The notes: generated from the sequence alone by a model not told the origin. 17,919 bases of DNA from CAZPMT01 sp964587655 (GCA_964587655.1 CAZPMT010000119.1:1-17919), one strand, 5' to 3'. Positions 1 to 6,158 are shown, counted from the stretch's first letter. Numbers and translations are program-made.

Positions 1-9
1 GTCGGGTAG

Positions 10-543
10 GGCGAGCAGCGAGAGTATGGCGATGGCCGGGTTTGTGTTTATTGCGATGGCGACGGAGGCGATGGCGAAGAAGGCGAAGGTGAGGGTGAAG
101 GCGAGGGCGAAGGGGAGGGCGAAGGTGAAGGAGAGGGCGAAGGTGAGGGCGAAGGCGAAGGCGAGGGATTTCTACAGGTCACGATTGAACCTGTGAGTGC
201 GGAGATGGCCGGGGCGCGGTGGCGCGTGGATGGCGGTGAGTGGCATGAGAGCGGGGAGACGGTTAAGCTGGCTTCCGGTGAACATACGGTTTCGTTCGAG
301 GAAGTGGACAGCGGCATTTGGGGATGTTTCAAGCCGTGGATCGGATGGCATCCGCCGGAGGACCTTCTGGTGAACATCATCGCGAACGAGACAACGACCG
401 CAACGGGAACGTACACATTTGGCACGAAGTCGTCCACACCCGCATCAAAGTCGGATGACGCCACCGGAGACCTGCTACTCGGCGCGGCGTTGACGGCATC
501 CCTGTGGCGCGTCGGCGGCAGACGAGGCGGAGTCGCGCGATAG
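10..543 (+). CDS. Glu-Gly-repeat secreted protein, 3' part, 5' end unclear
   Basis: The frame ending at 543 is open back to a TAG at 7-9. It reads a short Gly/Asp-rich stretch, 15 Glu-Gly dipeptides (79-168), then a compact beta-type module with WRVDGGEW, SGEHTVSFEEV and a TATGTYTF ending, and finally a short hydrophobic stretch (GDLLLGAALTASLW) followed by arginines, which looks like a C-terminal envelope-sorting tail. EG-repeat linkers before such modules are common in large surface proteins of planctomycete-like bacteria (family knowledge). The only in-frame start candidate is GTG 193, which would cut off the repeat and has no clear RBS. I therefore think this is the tail of a longer gene that begins outside the window, and that the TAG at 7-9 reflects a frameshift, decay or sequence error. 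Function unknown; binding or adhesion is a guess. Confidence 0.6.
   Translation, partial: GEQREYGDGRVCVYCDGDGGDGEEGEGEGEGEGEGEGEGEGEGEGEGEGEGEGFLQVTIEPVSAEMAGARWRVDGGEWHESGETVKLASGEHTVSFEEVDSGIWGCFKPWIGWHPPEDLLVNIIANETTTATGTYTFGTKSSTPASKSDDATGDLLLGAALTASLWRVGGRRGGVAR
79..168 (+). repeat. Hexanucleotide repeat coding for (Glu-Gly)15
   Basis: Fifteen tandem GAR-GGN hexamers encode alternating Glu and Gly with no interruption. The third bases vary (GAA/GAG, GGC/GGT/GGG/GGA), so the repeat is older than a simple slippage tract and appears to be kept at protein level. It probably acts as a flexible acidic linker between two domains of the surface protein. Such tracts are prone to length change and frameshift, which may relate to the in-frame stop at 7-9. 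Confidence 0.85.
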
Positions 544-573
544 AGAGAGAATAAACGGTCCTTTGTTAAGAGC

Positions 574-592
574 GGCAGACTGACAGTCTGCC
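574..592. repeat. Perfect short palindrome, REP-like
   Basis: GGCAGACTG and CAGTCTGCC form a perfect 9-bp inverted repeat around a single A, about 30 bases after the stop of the EG-repeat gene. It resembles the dispersed extragenic palindromes of verrucomicrobial and planctomycete genomes (recalled, not searched). There is no T-run next to it, so I do not call it an intrinsic terminator. Confidence 0.6.
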
Positions 593-620
593 CCACGGAC
601 TGAACGAGTTCTTTCACGAT

Positions 621-690
621 CTTTGAGTCTCTGTGTCTTTGTGTGGGAAGAAATGGGACTCACACGGAGCCACGGAGACACTGAGGAAAA
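621..690. repeat. Imperfect inverted repeat, dispersed-repeat-like
   Basis: The left part, with CTCTGTGTCTTTGTGTG, is an imperfect reverse complement of the right part, with CACACGGAGCCACGGAGACA. The two arms surround a short centre near 643-658. The wording is typical of a dispersed extragenic repeat seen in several Planctomycetota/Verrucomicrobiota-like genomes (recalled). No plausible gene uses this stretch; the small frames across it are not supported by an RBS or by similarity. Confidence 0.55.
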
Positions 691-788
691 GAGCAATACG
701 TAGATTGATCCTGGAAGAAGCGAGAATACAGAATTCAGAACGGCAACGGGGCATGAGCCAGTGTAGTGGTCCGCGGTCATCACGGTTC

Positions 789-805
789 TCACGATCTTTG
801 AGTCT
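789..805 (+). repeat. 17-bp direct repeat, second copy (first at 614-630)
   Basis: TCACGATCTTTGAGTCT occurs identically at 614-630 and 789-805, the first copy overlapping the start of the inverted repeat at 621-690. The duplication suggests that the 544-852 gap was built by repeat insertion or duplication. The rest of the gap (691-788) holds nothing I can recognise. Confidence 0.6.
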
Positions 806-809
806 TCCT

Positions 810-844
810 GGCAAGTTGCGTCAACTGCCGTTTCCGGGGGAAAC
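810..844 (-). terminator. Two adjacent hairpins after the DUF4097 gene
   Basis: Just downstream of the stop of the minus-strand DUF4097 gene lie two small hairpins. One is at 830-844 (GTTTCC, 3-nt loop, GGAAAC). The other is at 810-829 (GGC-AGTTG against CAACT-GCC with one bulged A). Neither is followed by a U-tract in the minus-strand transcript, so any termination would not be the classical intrinsic type. They may instead protect the 3' end of the mRNA. Confidence 0.3.
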
Positions 845-852
845 TCGCGTTC

Positions 853-2760
853 TCAGTTGATCATGATGTCGCCGCCCTTTGTTTGGAGCGTTAGGCGGAA
901 CGGTCCCGTGCTGTTTCGGACGAACTCCTGGACGTCTTTGCGGATCGTTCCCGTCAGCGGGATCGCGGAACGGACGGTGCCGTTTTCGACGGTTGCGGAA
1001 ATGTAGGCATCCGACTCGGCGGGGATCAGGATGCTGATGTTGCCCTGTTCCGCGCGTGCGTCGTAATTGCCCGCTACGCCTTCGAGCGAGAGGATGCGGA
1101 TGTCGCCGCCGGCGCTGCGCGCGACGATCTCCGCGTGAGGCGTCTCGATGACGGTCTTGCCTTGAACGGACGTGGTGGTCATCTTCCCGGAAACGTCGAA
1201 CAGCGTGATAGTGCCGAAAGACGCGACGACCTCGACGGGACCGGTACAACTGACCGCGCGCACGTCGCCCTTCTGGTTCGCAATGTTGACGTTTCCTTTG
1301 ACGCGCTCGACTGAAACGGTTCCCGCGTCCTGTTTGACGATGACCGCGCCGCTAAGTTCGGTTACCGCGGTATGGCCTTCCTGCGCGTGGACCTCGGCGG
1401 AGATGGTGCGCGGGCACTCGACCGTCAGATCGACGCGATATGAGGTGCAACCCAGCGCGGCCATGTTATCCGTAACCGACGTGCGAAGCGTCAATGTTCC
1501 CTCGGTCGCTTCGCCCTTCACGTTCAGCGCCTGAAGCGCCGCGCGGACGTTCGACTGCGATTGGACGCGGACGAATTTCGTAGCGGTGACGCGGACGGCG
1601 TCCGTATCCGCGCCCACGACGCGGACGTCGCCCGTGATGGCCTCGACCACCACCTTGCTGTTCTCGAGGACCGCGTCGGTGCGCGTGACGACCTCTTTGA
1701 AAGGTTGCGTTGGAATGGCCGGATTGGCCGCGGCCGCCTGCGTGGCGCCCTCGCGCCGGATTGCGATCTCGCGAAACGAGGATCGAAGCGAGACCTGCTG
1801 CTTTGACGCCGGATTCTCGGACCGCGCGACCGTGACGTCGCCCTGCGAAACCTGATCGAGGGAAATGTCGGACTGGATGTCTCCGTACAGCGCCGTGGCC
1901 GTGATGTTCGGCGTGCCCTCGGCCGGGATGTAGAGCCCTATGGAGCCGCTCTCGCTGGCCACGTCCACGCTGGTCTCGGCGGGCAGGTCGTGGACCTCGA
2001 CCGAGCCCCAGAAGTTGCTGACCTTCAGCGCCCCCGCGACGTTCCGAAACACGGCATTGGCCCCGTGCAGTTCGAAGACGCCGCCGTGCAGAAGGTTTTG
2101 CGCCAAGAGCGGGAACTCGCCGCGCGCGCGGACGTTCACGGCCCCGGTGATGTCGCGAAGGTCAACCGTGCCGAAGCTGGAGTCGACCGCGAGGCTGCCT
2201 GCGACGCCGGTCACATACGTGTCCCCAAAGCTGTTGCGGCAGGTGAGACTAGCGTCGCGCGGCAAGACCATCTCGTAGTGGACCTCGATGGTGGGCTTGC
2301 CCATCACGTTCTGCATGTCGGGCAATACGGTGCGGACTTCGATGTGATTGTCCGCCGGCGTGACCTGGATCGCGATGCTCTTGCAGATCTCCGAAGCCGT
2401 TTCGGCGGATTCGGCCCGCACCGAGATCCGCGCGGATACCTGCACGACTTCGTTGTCCCACGTGTCGGCGCGTATCTCGCCAAACTCGTTCGCAATCGAT
2501 ACCGATGCGTTCGCCGCCACGGGATACTTCTGCGAGAATTCGCGCGATTGGGCGATGCCCCCCGTGTTTCCTTCCCCGAACCCTGGGCCGGCCCCGACGA
2601 TGCCCTGGGCCTTCTCCCCCACGAGGTTCAACCCCTGCGCGACGCCGTCGACCACGCGGTTGAGGATCTCGCCCTGCGCCGTCGCGGCGCGGCAACACGC
2701 AAAGACCACCGCGACCGCCAGGCCGAAGTATCGAAGGCGACTGGATTGGGAAAGCTCCAC
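853..2760 (-). CDS. Secreted tandem-DUF4097 (beta-helix adhesin-like) protein
   Basis: This 635-residue protein begins with a signal peptide (hydrophobic run at about residues 12-24, probable cut after ATA at 28). Two similar halves follow, about residues 75-310 and 365-600. Each consists of short beta-rungs of the type SFGTVDLRDITG, KVSNFWGSVEV, NQKGDVRAVSC and EQGNISILIP. This is the DUF4097 pattern, a right-handed beta-helix-like fold often labelled putative adhesin. The start is GTG at 2760: an in-frame stop lies at 2769-2767 and no other start fits. It is the last gene of an operon behind a sigma factor and an anti-sigma factor, 130 bases after the latter, with a repeat in between. Family members often sit with ECF sigma systems, and their biochemical role is unknown. 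I infer a periplasmic or surface structural protein that may be part of, or a target of, that signalling. Confidence 0.85.
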   Translation of the reverse strand: MELSQSSRLRYFGLAVAVVFACCRAATAQGEILNRVVDGVAQGLNLVGEKAQGIVGAGPGFGEGNTGGIAQSREFSQKYPVAANASVSIANEFGEIRADTWDNEVVQVSARISVRAESAETASEICKSIAIQVTPADNHIEVRTVLPDMQNVMGKPTIEVHYEMVLPRDASLTCRNSFGDTYVTGVAGSLAVDSSFGTVDLRDITGAVNVRARGEFPLLAQNLLHGGVFELHGANAVFRNVAGALKVSNFWGSVEVHDLPAETSVDVASESGSIGLYIPAEGTPNITATALYGDIQSDISLDQVSQGDVTVARSENPASKQQVSLRSSFREIAIRREGATQAAAANPAIPTQPFKEVVTRTDAVLENSKVVVEAITGDVRVVGADTDAVRVTATKFVRVQSQSNVRAALQALNVKGEATEGTLTLRTSVTDNMAALGCTSYRVDLTVECPRTISAEVHAQEGHTAVTELSGAVIVKQDAGTVSVERVKGNVNIANQKGDVRAVSCTGPVEVVASFGTITLFDVSGKMTTTSVQGKTVIETPHAEIVARSAGGDIRILSLEGVAGNYDARAEQGNISILIPAESDAYISATVENGTVRSAIPLTGTIRKDVQEFVRNSTGPFRLTLQTKGGDIMIN

Positions 2761-2782
2761 CTCGTGTCAACCCGATGCGTGA

Positions 2783-2839
2783 TTAGGCTATAGGCTGAAG
2801 GCTGTAGGTATTCTGGCTACAGGCTACAGCTTACAGGCC
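2783..2839. repeat. TAGGCTGTAGG-family repeat, degenerate copy
   Basis: This lies between the anti-sigma and DUF4097 genes. It contains AGGCTGAAGGCTGTAGG on the left and CTACAGGCTACAGC on the right, an imperfect inverted arrangement. The same words occur at 4956-4988, 6107-6151 and 7017-7051. The remainder of the 2761-2890 gap shows nothing else. Confidence 0.7.
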
Positions 2840-2890
2840 AGGGCGGCGTGATTATGCTCAAAAGACGTGTCGCATGCAAGACGCGGCCGG

Positions 2891-3580
2891 CTACAGGCTC
2901 CGCTCCACATAAAGGGCGCGCAACGCCTGAGCCTGGCGCTGAAGGTTGCTGTCCATCACACGAAGCGCTCGCTCGCACCCGGGATTTCGCGCCAGCGCCG
3001 AACGCGCCGCTTCGAGGTCCTTGTTCAGTGCGGACACGGCCCGGCGGCGTTCAATCTCGAGCGCGCTCGGCGGATTCTTGGAAGGCGCATTGACGGCCGC
3101 GACAAGGGCCTGAATCTCGGCCGTGGTCTTGCGCAGGGCTTCAGGCGAGGGCTGGTCCTGGCCGGCATCCTGGCGGGCCAAGACGGCGGCGGGGGCGATT
3201 CCCGGGCCGCGTGAACCAAGCGCAACGCCGAAACAAAGGGCGCTCACAACCAGGATCCCGGCGGCATAACCCAATCCCTTGAGGACGGTCCATGCACCCG
3301 TATTATGGATCGACATACGGGCGGTGGAACGCGCGGCCTGTTGCTGAAGGCGGCGGCGCTCCTCGCGGGCGGCCTTTAGGAGTCGCAACGTGGAATCGTC
3401 AGAGGGGTCAACATCCGGACTCAATCGGATAACGGAGAGGGAAATTCGCGCCCCCTCCACTTCGGCCTGACATCTCGGACACCGCGCTACGTGCCCCGCG
3501 ATGCACACCGAAATGCTGCTGCAATCGTCCGTCAGACTTTCCGCGTAGGCCAGAAGCTCATACTTGCCCGGATGCCGCAT
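2891..3580 (-). CDS. Transmembrane anti-sigma factor with zinc-finger (ZAS-type) domain
   Basis: The protein is 229 residues. The N-terminal part carries H30-x3-C34-x2-C37 (HVARCPRC), the zinc signature of ZAS/zf-HC2 anti-sigma factors, preceded by Cys20 and Cys26. One transmembrane helix is at about residues 103-121, followed by an Ala/Glu/Arg-rich helical extracytoplasmic domain (about 145-229, probably coiled coil). It follows the sigma gene by 15 bases, as expected for a cognate pair. The family role is to hold the sigma factor at the membrane until an envelope signal releases it. The start ATG at 3580 has only a weak upstream RBS, consistent with translational coupling. An unusual point is that the linker just before the membrane helix (ARMSIHNTG, residues 87-95) is encoded by a palindromic DNA element that recurs elsewhere in the window. 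Confidence 0.85.
   Translation of the reverse strand: MRHPGKYELLAYAESLTDDCSSISVCIAGHVARCPRCQAEVEGARISLSVIRLSPDVDPSDDSTLRLLKAAREERRRLQQQAARSTARMSIHNTGAWTVLKGLGYAAGILVVSALCFGVALGSRGPGIAPAAVLARQDAGQDQPSPEALRKTTAEIQALVAAVNAPSKNPPSALEIERRRAVSALNKDLEAARSALARNPGCERALRVMDSNLQRQAQALRALYVERSL
3297..3329. repeat. 33-nt palindromic element inside the anti-sigma gene
   Basis: CCCGTAT and ATACGGG form 7-bp arms around an 11-nt centre (TATGGATCGAC), followed by GCGG-TGGAA. The same 33 nt occur at 5252-5284 with only two changes. Here the element lies in coding sequence, in frame, and encodes the juxtamembrane linker. Confidence 0.8.
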
Positions 3581-3595
3581 GTTCCCAAGACCCTT

Positions 3596-4303
3596 CTACA
3601 AATACTCCCTAAAACGCGCCAGCAAAGGACGGAGGGCCCGCTCCGCCCGGACTACACGAGATTTCACCGTTCCCACGGGTGTATCGGTGATATCGGAGAT
3701 CTCCTGATACGAGAGATTCCGGAACCGCAGCAGGACAAACGCCTCGCGTTGGTGATCGGGGAGCTCCCGCAACGCGCCGTTGACTGCTTCAGAGATCTCG
3801 GCGCGCTCGAAATCCTCCTCGACGTCCGCGCGGGCATCGCACAAATGTTCGAGCGGATCGAACTCATCGCCCTCGCTGGACTTGCTGTTCCAGAACGACG
3901 AAAGACTGAACAGTTTCGGCCTGCGTTTCACCCGAAGCCATTCCTTCGAGACAATATTCGACGCAATCGCGTACAAGTACGTGGTAAACTTGGCCGTGGG
4001 CTCATACCGTTTCGCGTTCTTGACCAACGCCAGGAATGCCTCCTGAGTCAGCTCCTCAGCCACGTGTCGGTTCTGAACCATCCGGTACATGTAGTTCAAC
4101 ACGCCTTTCTGGTGGCGGCGAACCAACTCCTCGAAAGCCTCCTCGGAGCCTTCACCGTGCATCAGCATCAGGTCTTCATCGCCTCGGTCGCGCAGGGGCA
4201 GCCCTTGGGGCTCGATGACCCGGAACGGGGTCACGCTCCTGACGGGCGCGAGTTTTTGCAGCCCTTCCGCCATGCCGCTCTTGCCATCCCCTTCGACGGT
4301 CAA
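3596..4303 (-). CDS. RNA polymerase ECF-type sigma factor (sigma-70 family)
   Basis: The protein is 235 residues. Region 2 spans about 44-120 (DLMLMHGEGSEEAFEELV, EELTQEAFLALVKN, FTTYLYAIASNIV). A loop follows, and region 4 spans about 170-228 (LPDHQREAFVLLRFRNLSYQ, then a helix-turn-helix with DITDTPVGTVKSRVVRA). There is no region 1.1 or region 3, as is usual for ECF sigmas. The start is TTG at 4303, chosen because AAAAAAGGAG lies 7 bases upstream; ATG at 4273 has no comparable site. The N-terminal extension of about 40 residues before region 2 is longer than usual. It is the first gene of an operon with its likely anti-sigma factor. A sigma-70-type promoter lies at 4363-4391, so the operon may be expressed basally and not only by autoregulation. 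Confidence 0.9.
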   Translation of the reverse strand: MTVEGDGKSGMAEGLQKLAPVRSVTPFRVIEPQGLPLRDRGDEDLMLMHGEGSEEAFEELVRRHQKGVLNYMYRMVQNRHVAEELTQEAFLALVKNAKRYEPTAKFTTYLYAIASNIVSKEWLRVKRRPKLFSLSSFWNSKSSEGDEFDPLEHLCDARADVEEDFERAEISEAVNGALRELPDHQREAFVLLRFRNLSYQEISDITDTPVGTVKSRVVRAERALRPLLARFREYL

Positions 4304-4329
4304 ACCTTAGCTCCTTTTTTGTAATACCC

Positions 4330-4353
4330 CAACGGGCCTAAAGGTTCCCGTTG
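4330..4353 (-). promoter_or_regulatory. 5' leader hairpin of the sigma operon
   Basis: CAACGGG (4330-4336) and CCCGTTG (4347-4353) form a 7-bp stem with a 10-nt loop. It lies between the predicted -10 box and the RBS of the minus-strand sigma gene, so it would fold in the leader of the mRNA. It may stabilise the transcript or tune translation; no known riboswitch class is recognised. Confidence 0.45.
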
Positions 4354-4362
4354 ATTGGTTAC

Positions 4363-4391
4363 ATTATACCATGTCTGCGTGGCCGAACCAA
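4363..4391 (-). promoter_or_regulatory. Sigma-70-type promoter of the sigma/anti-sigma/DUF4097 operon
   Basis: On the minus strand, TTGGTT (4391-4386) and a perfect TATAAT (4368-4363) are separated by 17 bases. The start codon of the sigma gene is 60 bases downstream of the -10 box. This fits the housekeeping consensus and not a typical ECF promoter. Confidence 0.7.
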
Positions 4392-4591
4392 ACGAGGGGT
4401 ACCCTCCCTTAATCGGAGTTCCTCTTTTTCCAACTACGTTGCCCAATACATTACCCTGGAATGCGGACGACGATACACCATCCACACCCCAAGACAATAT
4501 AATCCATTGGCAGATAGAATGTCAACTACTTTTTCTACTAAAACTGCACGTCCGCCGACCGCGTTTATCGCCAATGCGCGACAAGGCGTCC

Positions 4592-4628
4592 GCCACCAGA
4601 ACCTTGGGTTGACTAAAGTTCTGGTGGC
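4592..4628. repeat. 11-bp perfect inverted repeat upstream of the YjfB-like gene
   Basis: GCCACCAGAAC (4592-4602) and GTTCTGGTGGC (4618-4628) are exact reverse complements with a 15-nt loop. The right arm overlaps the putative sigma-28 promoter, so this could be an operator. No T-run follows on either strand, which argues against a terminator. The rest of the 4392-4591 gap shows no feature I can support. Confidence 0.6.
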
Positions 4629-4641
4629 TCAAGGCCGAAAA
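4614..4641 (+). promoter_or_regulatory. Sigma-28 (FliA/SigD)-like promoter
   Basis: TAAAGTTC, 12 bases, then GCCGAAAA. The flagellar sigma-28 consensus is TAAAGTTT-N11-GCCGATAA. The first box matches 7 of 8 positions and the second 7 of 8, with one extra base in the spacer, which SigD-type promoters tolerate. The start codon of the motility-like small gene lies 47 bases downstream of the second box. Confidence 0.5.
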
Positions 4642-4688
4642 AATAGGTAGTAGCAAAAGGAGAGCCCGACGCAGAAAGGAGGCCCACT

Positions 4689-4889
4689 ATGGCAAGTACA
4701 GCATCAGTAGGCGGCGTCGGGGCCGGTCTGAGCCAGGCTGCATTCCAGGTGCAATATCAGGTACGTGTGCTGAAGGAACAGCAACAGGTAACAAGAGCGC
4801 TGGGAGCGATAGCTCTGGAGCTAATGCAATCCGCGATGACGGTGACGCAGGACGGAGCGCAGAGGCACGACCTCGACGTGAAAGCCTAG
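4689..4889 (+). CDS. Small YjfB-like putative motility protein
   Basis: A 66-residue protein with a strong RBS (AAAGGAGG, then 6 bases, then ATG). It has a Gly/Ala/Ser-rich N-terminus, then a helix LSQAAFQVQYQVRVLKEQQQ continuing into LGAIALELMQSA, and a short tail ending HDLDVKA. The order Ser-rich start, LSQA-x-x-Q-x-Q-x-x-V-x-VLK helix, leucine-rich second helix and short polar end resembles YjfB-type putative motility proteins. I recognise this by pattern only. There is no signal peptide or membrane segment. A sigma-28-like promoter and an intrinsic terminator make it a single-gene unit. If the promoter is real, the gene is co-regulated with late flagellar genes. Molecular role unknown. 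Confidence 0.7.
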   Translation: MASTASVGGVGAGLSQAAFQVQYQVRVLKEQQQVTRALGAIALELMQSAMTVTQDGAQRHDLDVKA

Positions 4890-4909
4890 CACTCAAGACA
4901 CTCCTTTTG

Positions 4910-4953
4910 TGAGGGGCGTAAAGCATGGAGGCGATACGCCCCTCATCGTTTTT
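4910..4953 (+). terminator. Intrinsic terminator of the YjfB-like gene
   Basis: TGAGGGGCGTA (4910-4920) and TACGCCCCTCA (4935-4945) form a perfect 11-bp stem with a 14-nt loop, followed by TCGTTTTT. It lies 20 bases after the stop codon. Confidence 0.9.
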
Positions 4954-4955
4954 CA

Positions 4956-4988
4956 ATTAGGCTGTAGGCTCCAAGATCTTCATCCTAC
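4956..4988. repeat. TAGGCTGTAGG-family repeat, short copy
   Basis: ATTAGGCTGTAGGCT directly follows the terminator, and CCTAC at 4984-4988 could pair with GTAGG at 4964-4968. The words match the copies at 2783-2839, 6107-6151 and 7017-7051. The following bases, 4989-5048, show nothing recognisable. Confidence 0.65.
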
Positions 4989-5048
4989 CCTCCCCGCGCG
5001 CGCAAAGCTTCCACCGCTTGACTTGCGCGAAACGCTGGCTTACTTTAC

Positions 5049-5227
5049 CCTAGATTCGGCAATTGGAGCCAGTTGGGTTTGTCCAAGTAGTGGACGAAGT
5101 GGACATTGTGGACAAAGTGGACGCAACCACTATAGCAGGTGATCCTTTTCGGCGTCCACATCGTCCACAAAGTCCACGCCGTCCACCATTTCGGGAAGCA
5201 CCTTCAATCTTGACTGCCGAATCTAGG
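5049..5227. repeat. Composite palindromic element with GTGGACNNN 9-mers
   Basis: The outer arms are a perfect 13-bp inverted pair (5049-5061, CCTAGATTCGGCA; 5215-5227). Inside, a 35-nt left arm (5090-5124) built of GTGGACNNN units pairs imperfectly with a 35-nt right arm (5152-5186) built of GTCCACNNN units. The nested symmetry suggests a small non-autonomous mobile or extragenic palindromic element. No target-site duplication is obvious and it contains no gene. The frames reading Val-Asp repeats through it are by-products of the 9-bp period. Confidence 0.7.
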
Positions 5228-5251
5228 TTGACTGACGGCTCGGAATCGACG

Positions 5252-5284
5252 CCCGTATTATGGATCGATATACGGGCGGAGGAA
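5252..5284. repeat. 33-nt palindromic element at the isomerase start
   Basis: The second copy of the element at 3297-3329 (31 of 33 identical). Arms GCCCGTAT (5251-5258) and ATACGGGC (5270-5277) flank an 11-nt centre. It ends in the RBS (GGAGGAA) of the isomerase gene. TATTAT at 5256-5261 inside it could act as a -10 box with CTGACG (5232-5237) 18 bases upstream, so it may be a promoter/operator. Confidence 0.75.
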
Positions 5285-5291
5285 TTCGTTC

Positions 5292-6104
5292 ATGACACCC
5301 AAGATCAGCATAATGACAATGGTGTTTGGGGGCGCTTTGGCCGACGGCACGCTGGCGGATACGTCGATGCTCGCGCGCCTCGAAAAGATCGGTCTTGACG
5401 GGGTTGAGCTGCCGTCAGGCTGCTTCATTGACGAGCCGAAACGGCGCAAGACCTACGCCACGTACCTGGCCAGTTCCAGGCTGCGCGTGACGTGCATCGA
5501 CGGGATCTGCAATCTCATCGCTGAGGACGAGAAGTCGCGGGCACGAGGCGTTGACGCGCTGCACGCGGCCATCGAACTTGCGTGGGGATTCAACTGCCCG
5601 CTGGTGCTGGCCGCCGGAAGCGGTCTTTCCGGAAACATCGCTCCGCGGGACGGCCGCCGGATGATTATCGACGGCCTGCAAGCGTGTCTGGCCGCCGCGC
5701 AACAGGCGAACGTCACACTGGCCATCGAGGATTTCGGCATGGATCCCACGCTTCAGTGTTCCGCGAAAGATTGCCTCGAGATCCTCCAAGCCGTTCCGGA
5801 ACTCGATTTCGTTTTCGACACGGGCAACTTCTACTTCTGCGGCGAGGACCCTCTTGCAAACGTCGCGCTTCTCGGCGACAGAACGTGCCACGTCCATTTC
5901 AAGGATTGGGTGAAGAGCGCGAAGCCGGAAATCGCGGACGTGACCGGTGCCCCGCTGGGAACAGGGATCATACCGAATGAGGAACTCGTCTCGCGTTTCG
6001 TCGATCTTGGAACGGTTGACAACTTCAGCCTGGAGGTCGGAGCGCCGGGGGACAAGTTCGAGGCCGCGCGCAACGATCTGCTGACACTGCGGAAATGGCT
6101 GTAG
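5292..6104 (+). CDS. Sugar phosphate isomerase/epimerase (AP endonuclease family 2 TIM barrel)
   Basis: The 270-residue cytosolic protein has the xylose-isomerase-like TIM-barrel pattern: KIGLDGVELPSG near the start and the likely metal ligands Glu146 (LAIEDFG), Asp176 (FVFDTGNF), His200/His202 (CHVHFKDW) and Glu248 (FSLEVG). The ATG at 5292 follows GGAGGAATT with good spacing. Members isomerise or epimerise sugars or related polyols, usually with a divalent metal. The exact substrate cannot be read from the sequence, and there are no sugar genes next to it. The palindromic element covers its promoter region and a hairpin repeat starts 3 bases after its stop. The gene is monocistronic and convergent with the TPR gene. 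Confidence 0.85.
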   Translation: MTPKISIMTMVFGGALADGTLADTSMLARLEKIGLDGVELPSGCFIDEPKRRKTYATYLASSRLRVTCIDGICNLIAEDEKSRARGVDALHAAIELAWGFNCPLVLAAGSGLSGNIAPRDGRRMIIDGLQACLAAAQQANVTLAIEDFGMDPTLQCSAKDCLEILQAVPELDFVFDTGNFYFCGEDPLANVALLGDRTCHVHFKDWVKSAKPEIADVTGAPLGTGIIPNEELVSRFVDLGTVDNFSLEVGAPGDKFEAARNDLLTLRKWL

Positions 6105-6106
6105 AC

Positions 6107-6151
6107 AGGCTGAAGGCTGTAGGAAAACAGAGTACCTACAGCCTACAGCCT
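6107..6151. repeat. TAGGCTGTAGG-family hairpin between convergent genes
   Basis: Arms 6107-6123 (AGGCTGAAGGCTGTAGG) and 6135-6151 pair at 16 of 17 positions, with an 11-nt loop. The hairpin fills the 54-base gap between the convergent isomerase and TPR genes. It could block transcription from both sides, but there is no U-tract. This is the best-formed copy of the family in the window. Confidence 0.8.
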
Positions 6152-6158
6152 AATCGTT

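Noticed and set aside
79..168. Tandem repeat as a CRISPR-like array
   Set aside because: The unit is 6 bases, in frame with coding sequence, with no spacers.
1990..2793. Long plus-strand frame opposite the DUF4097 gene
   Set aside because: The composition is an antisense shadow of a clear signal-peptide-bearing gene; no RBS or family pattern.
4300..4497. 65-codon minus-strand frame upstream of the sigma gene
   Set aside because: It covers the predicted promoter and leader hairpin, has no RBS and no recognisable pattern.
5063..5398. Frame with Val-Asp repeats through the composite element
   Set aside because: The repeats follow from the 9-bp DNA period, and the frame overlaps the well-supported isomerase gene.
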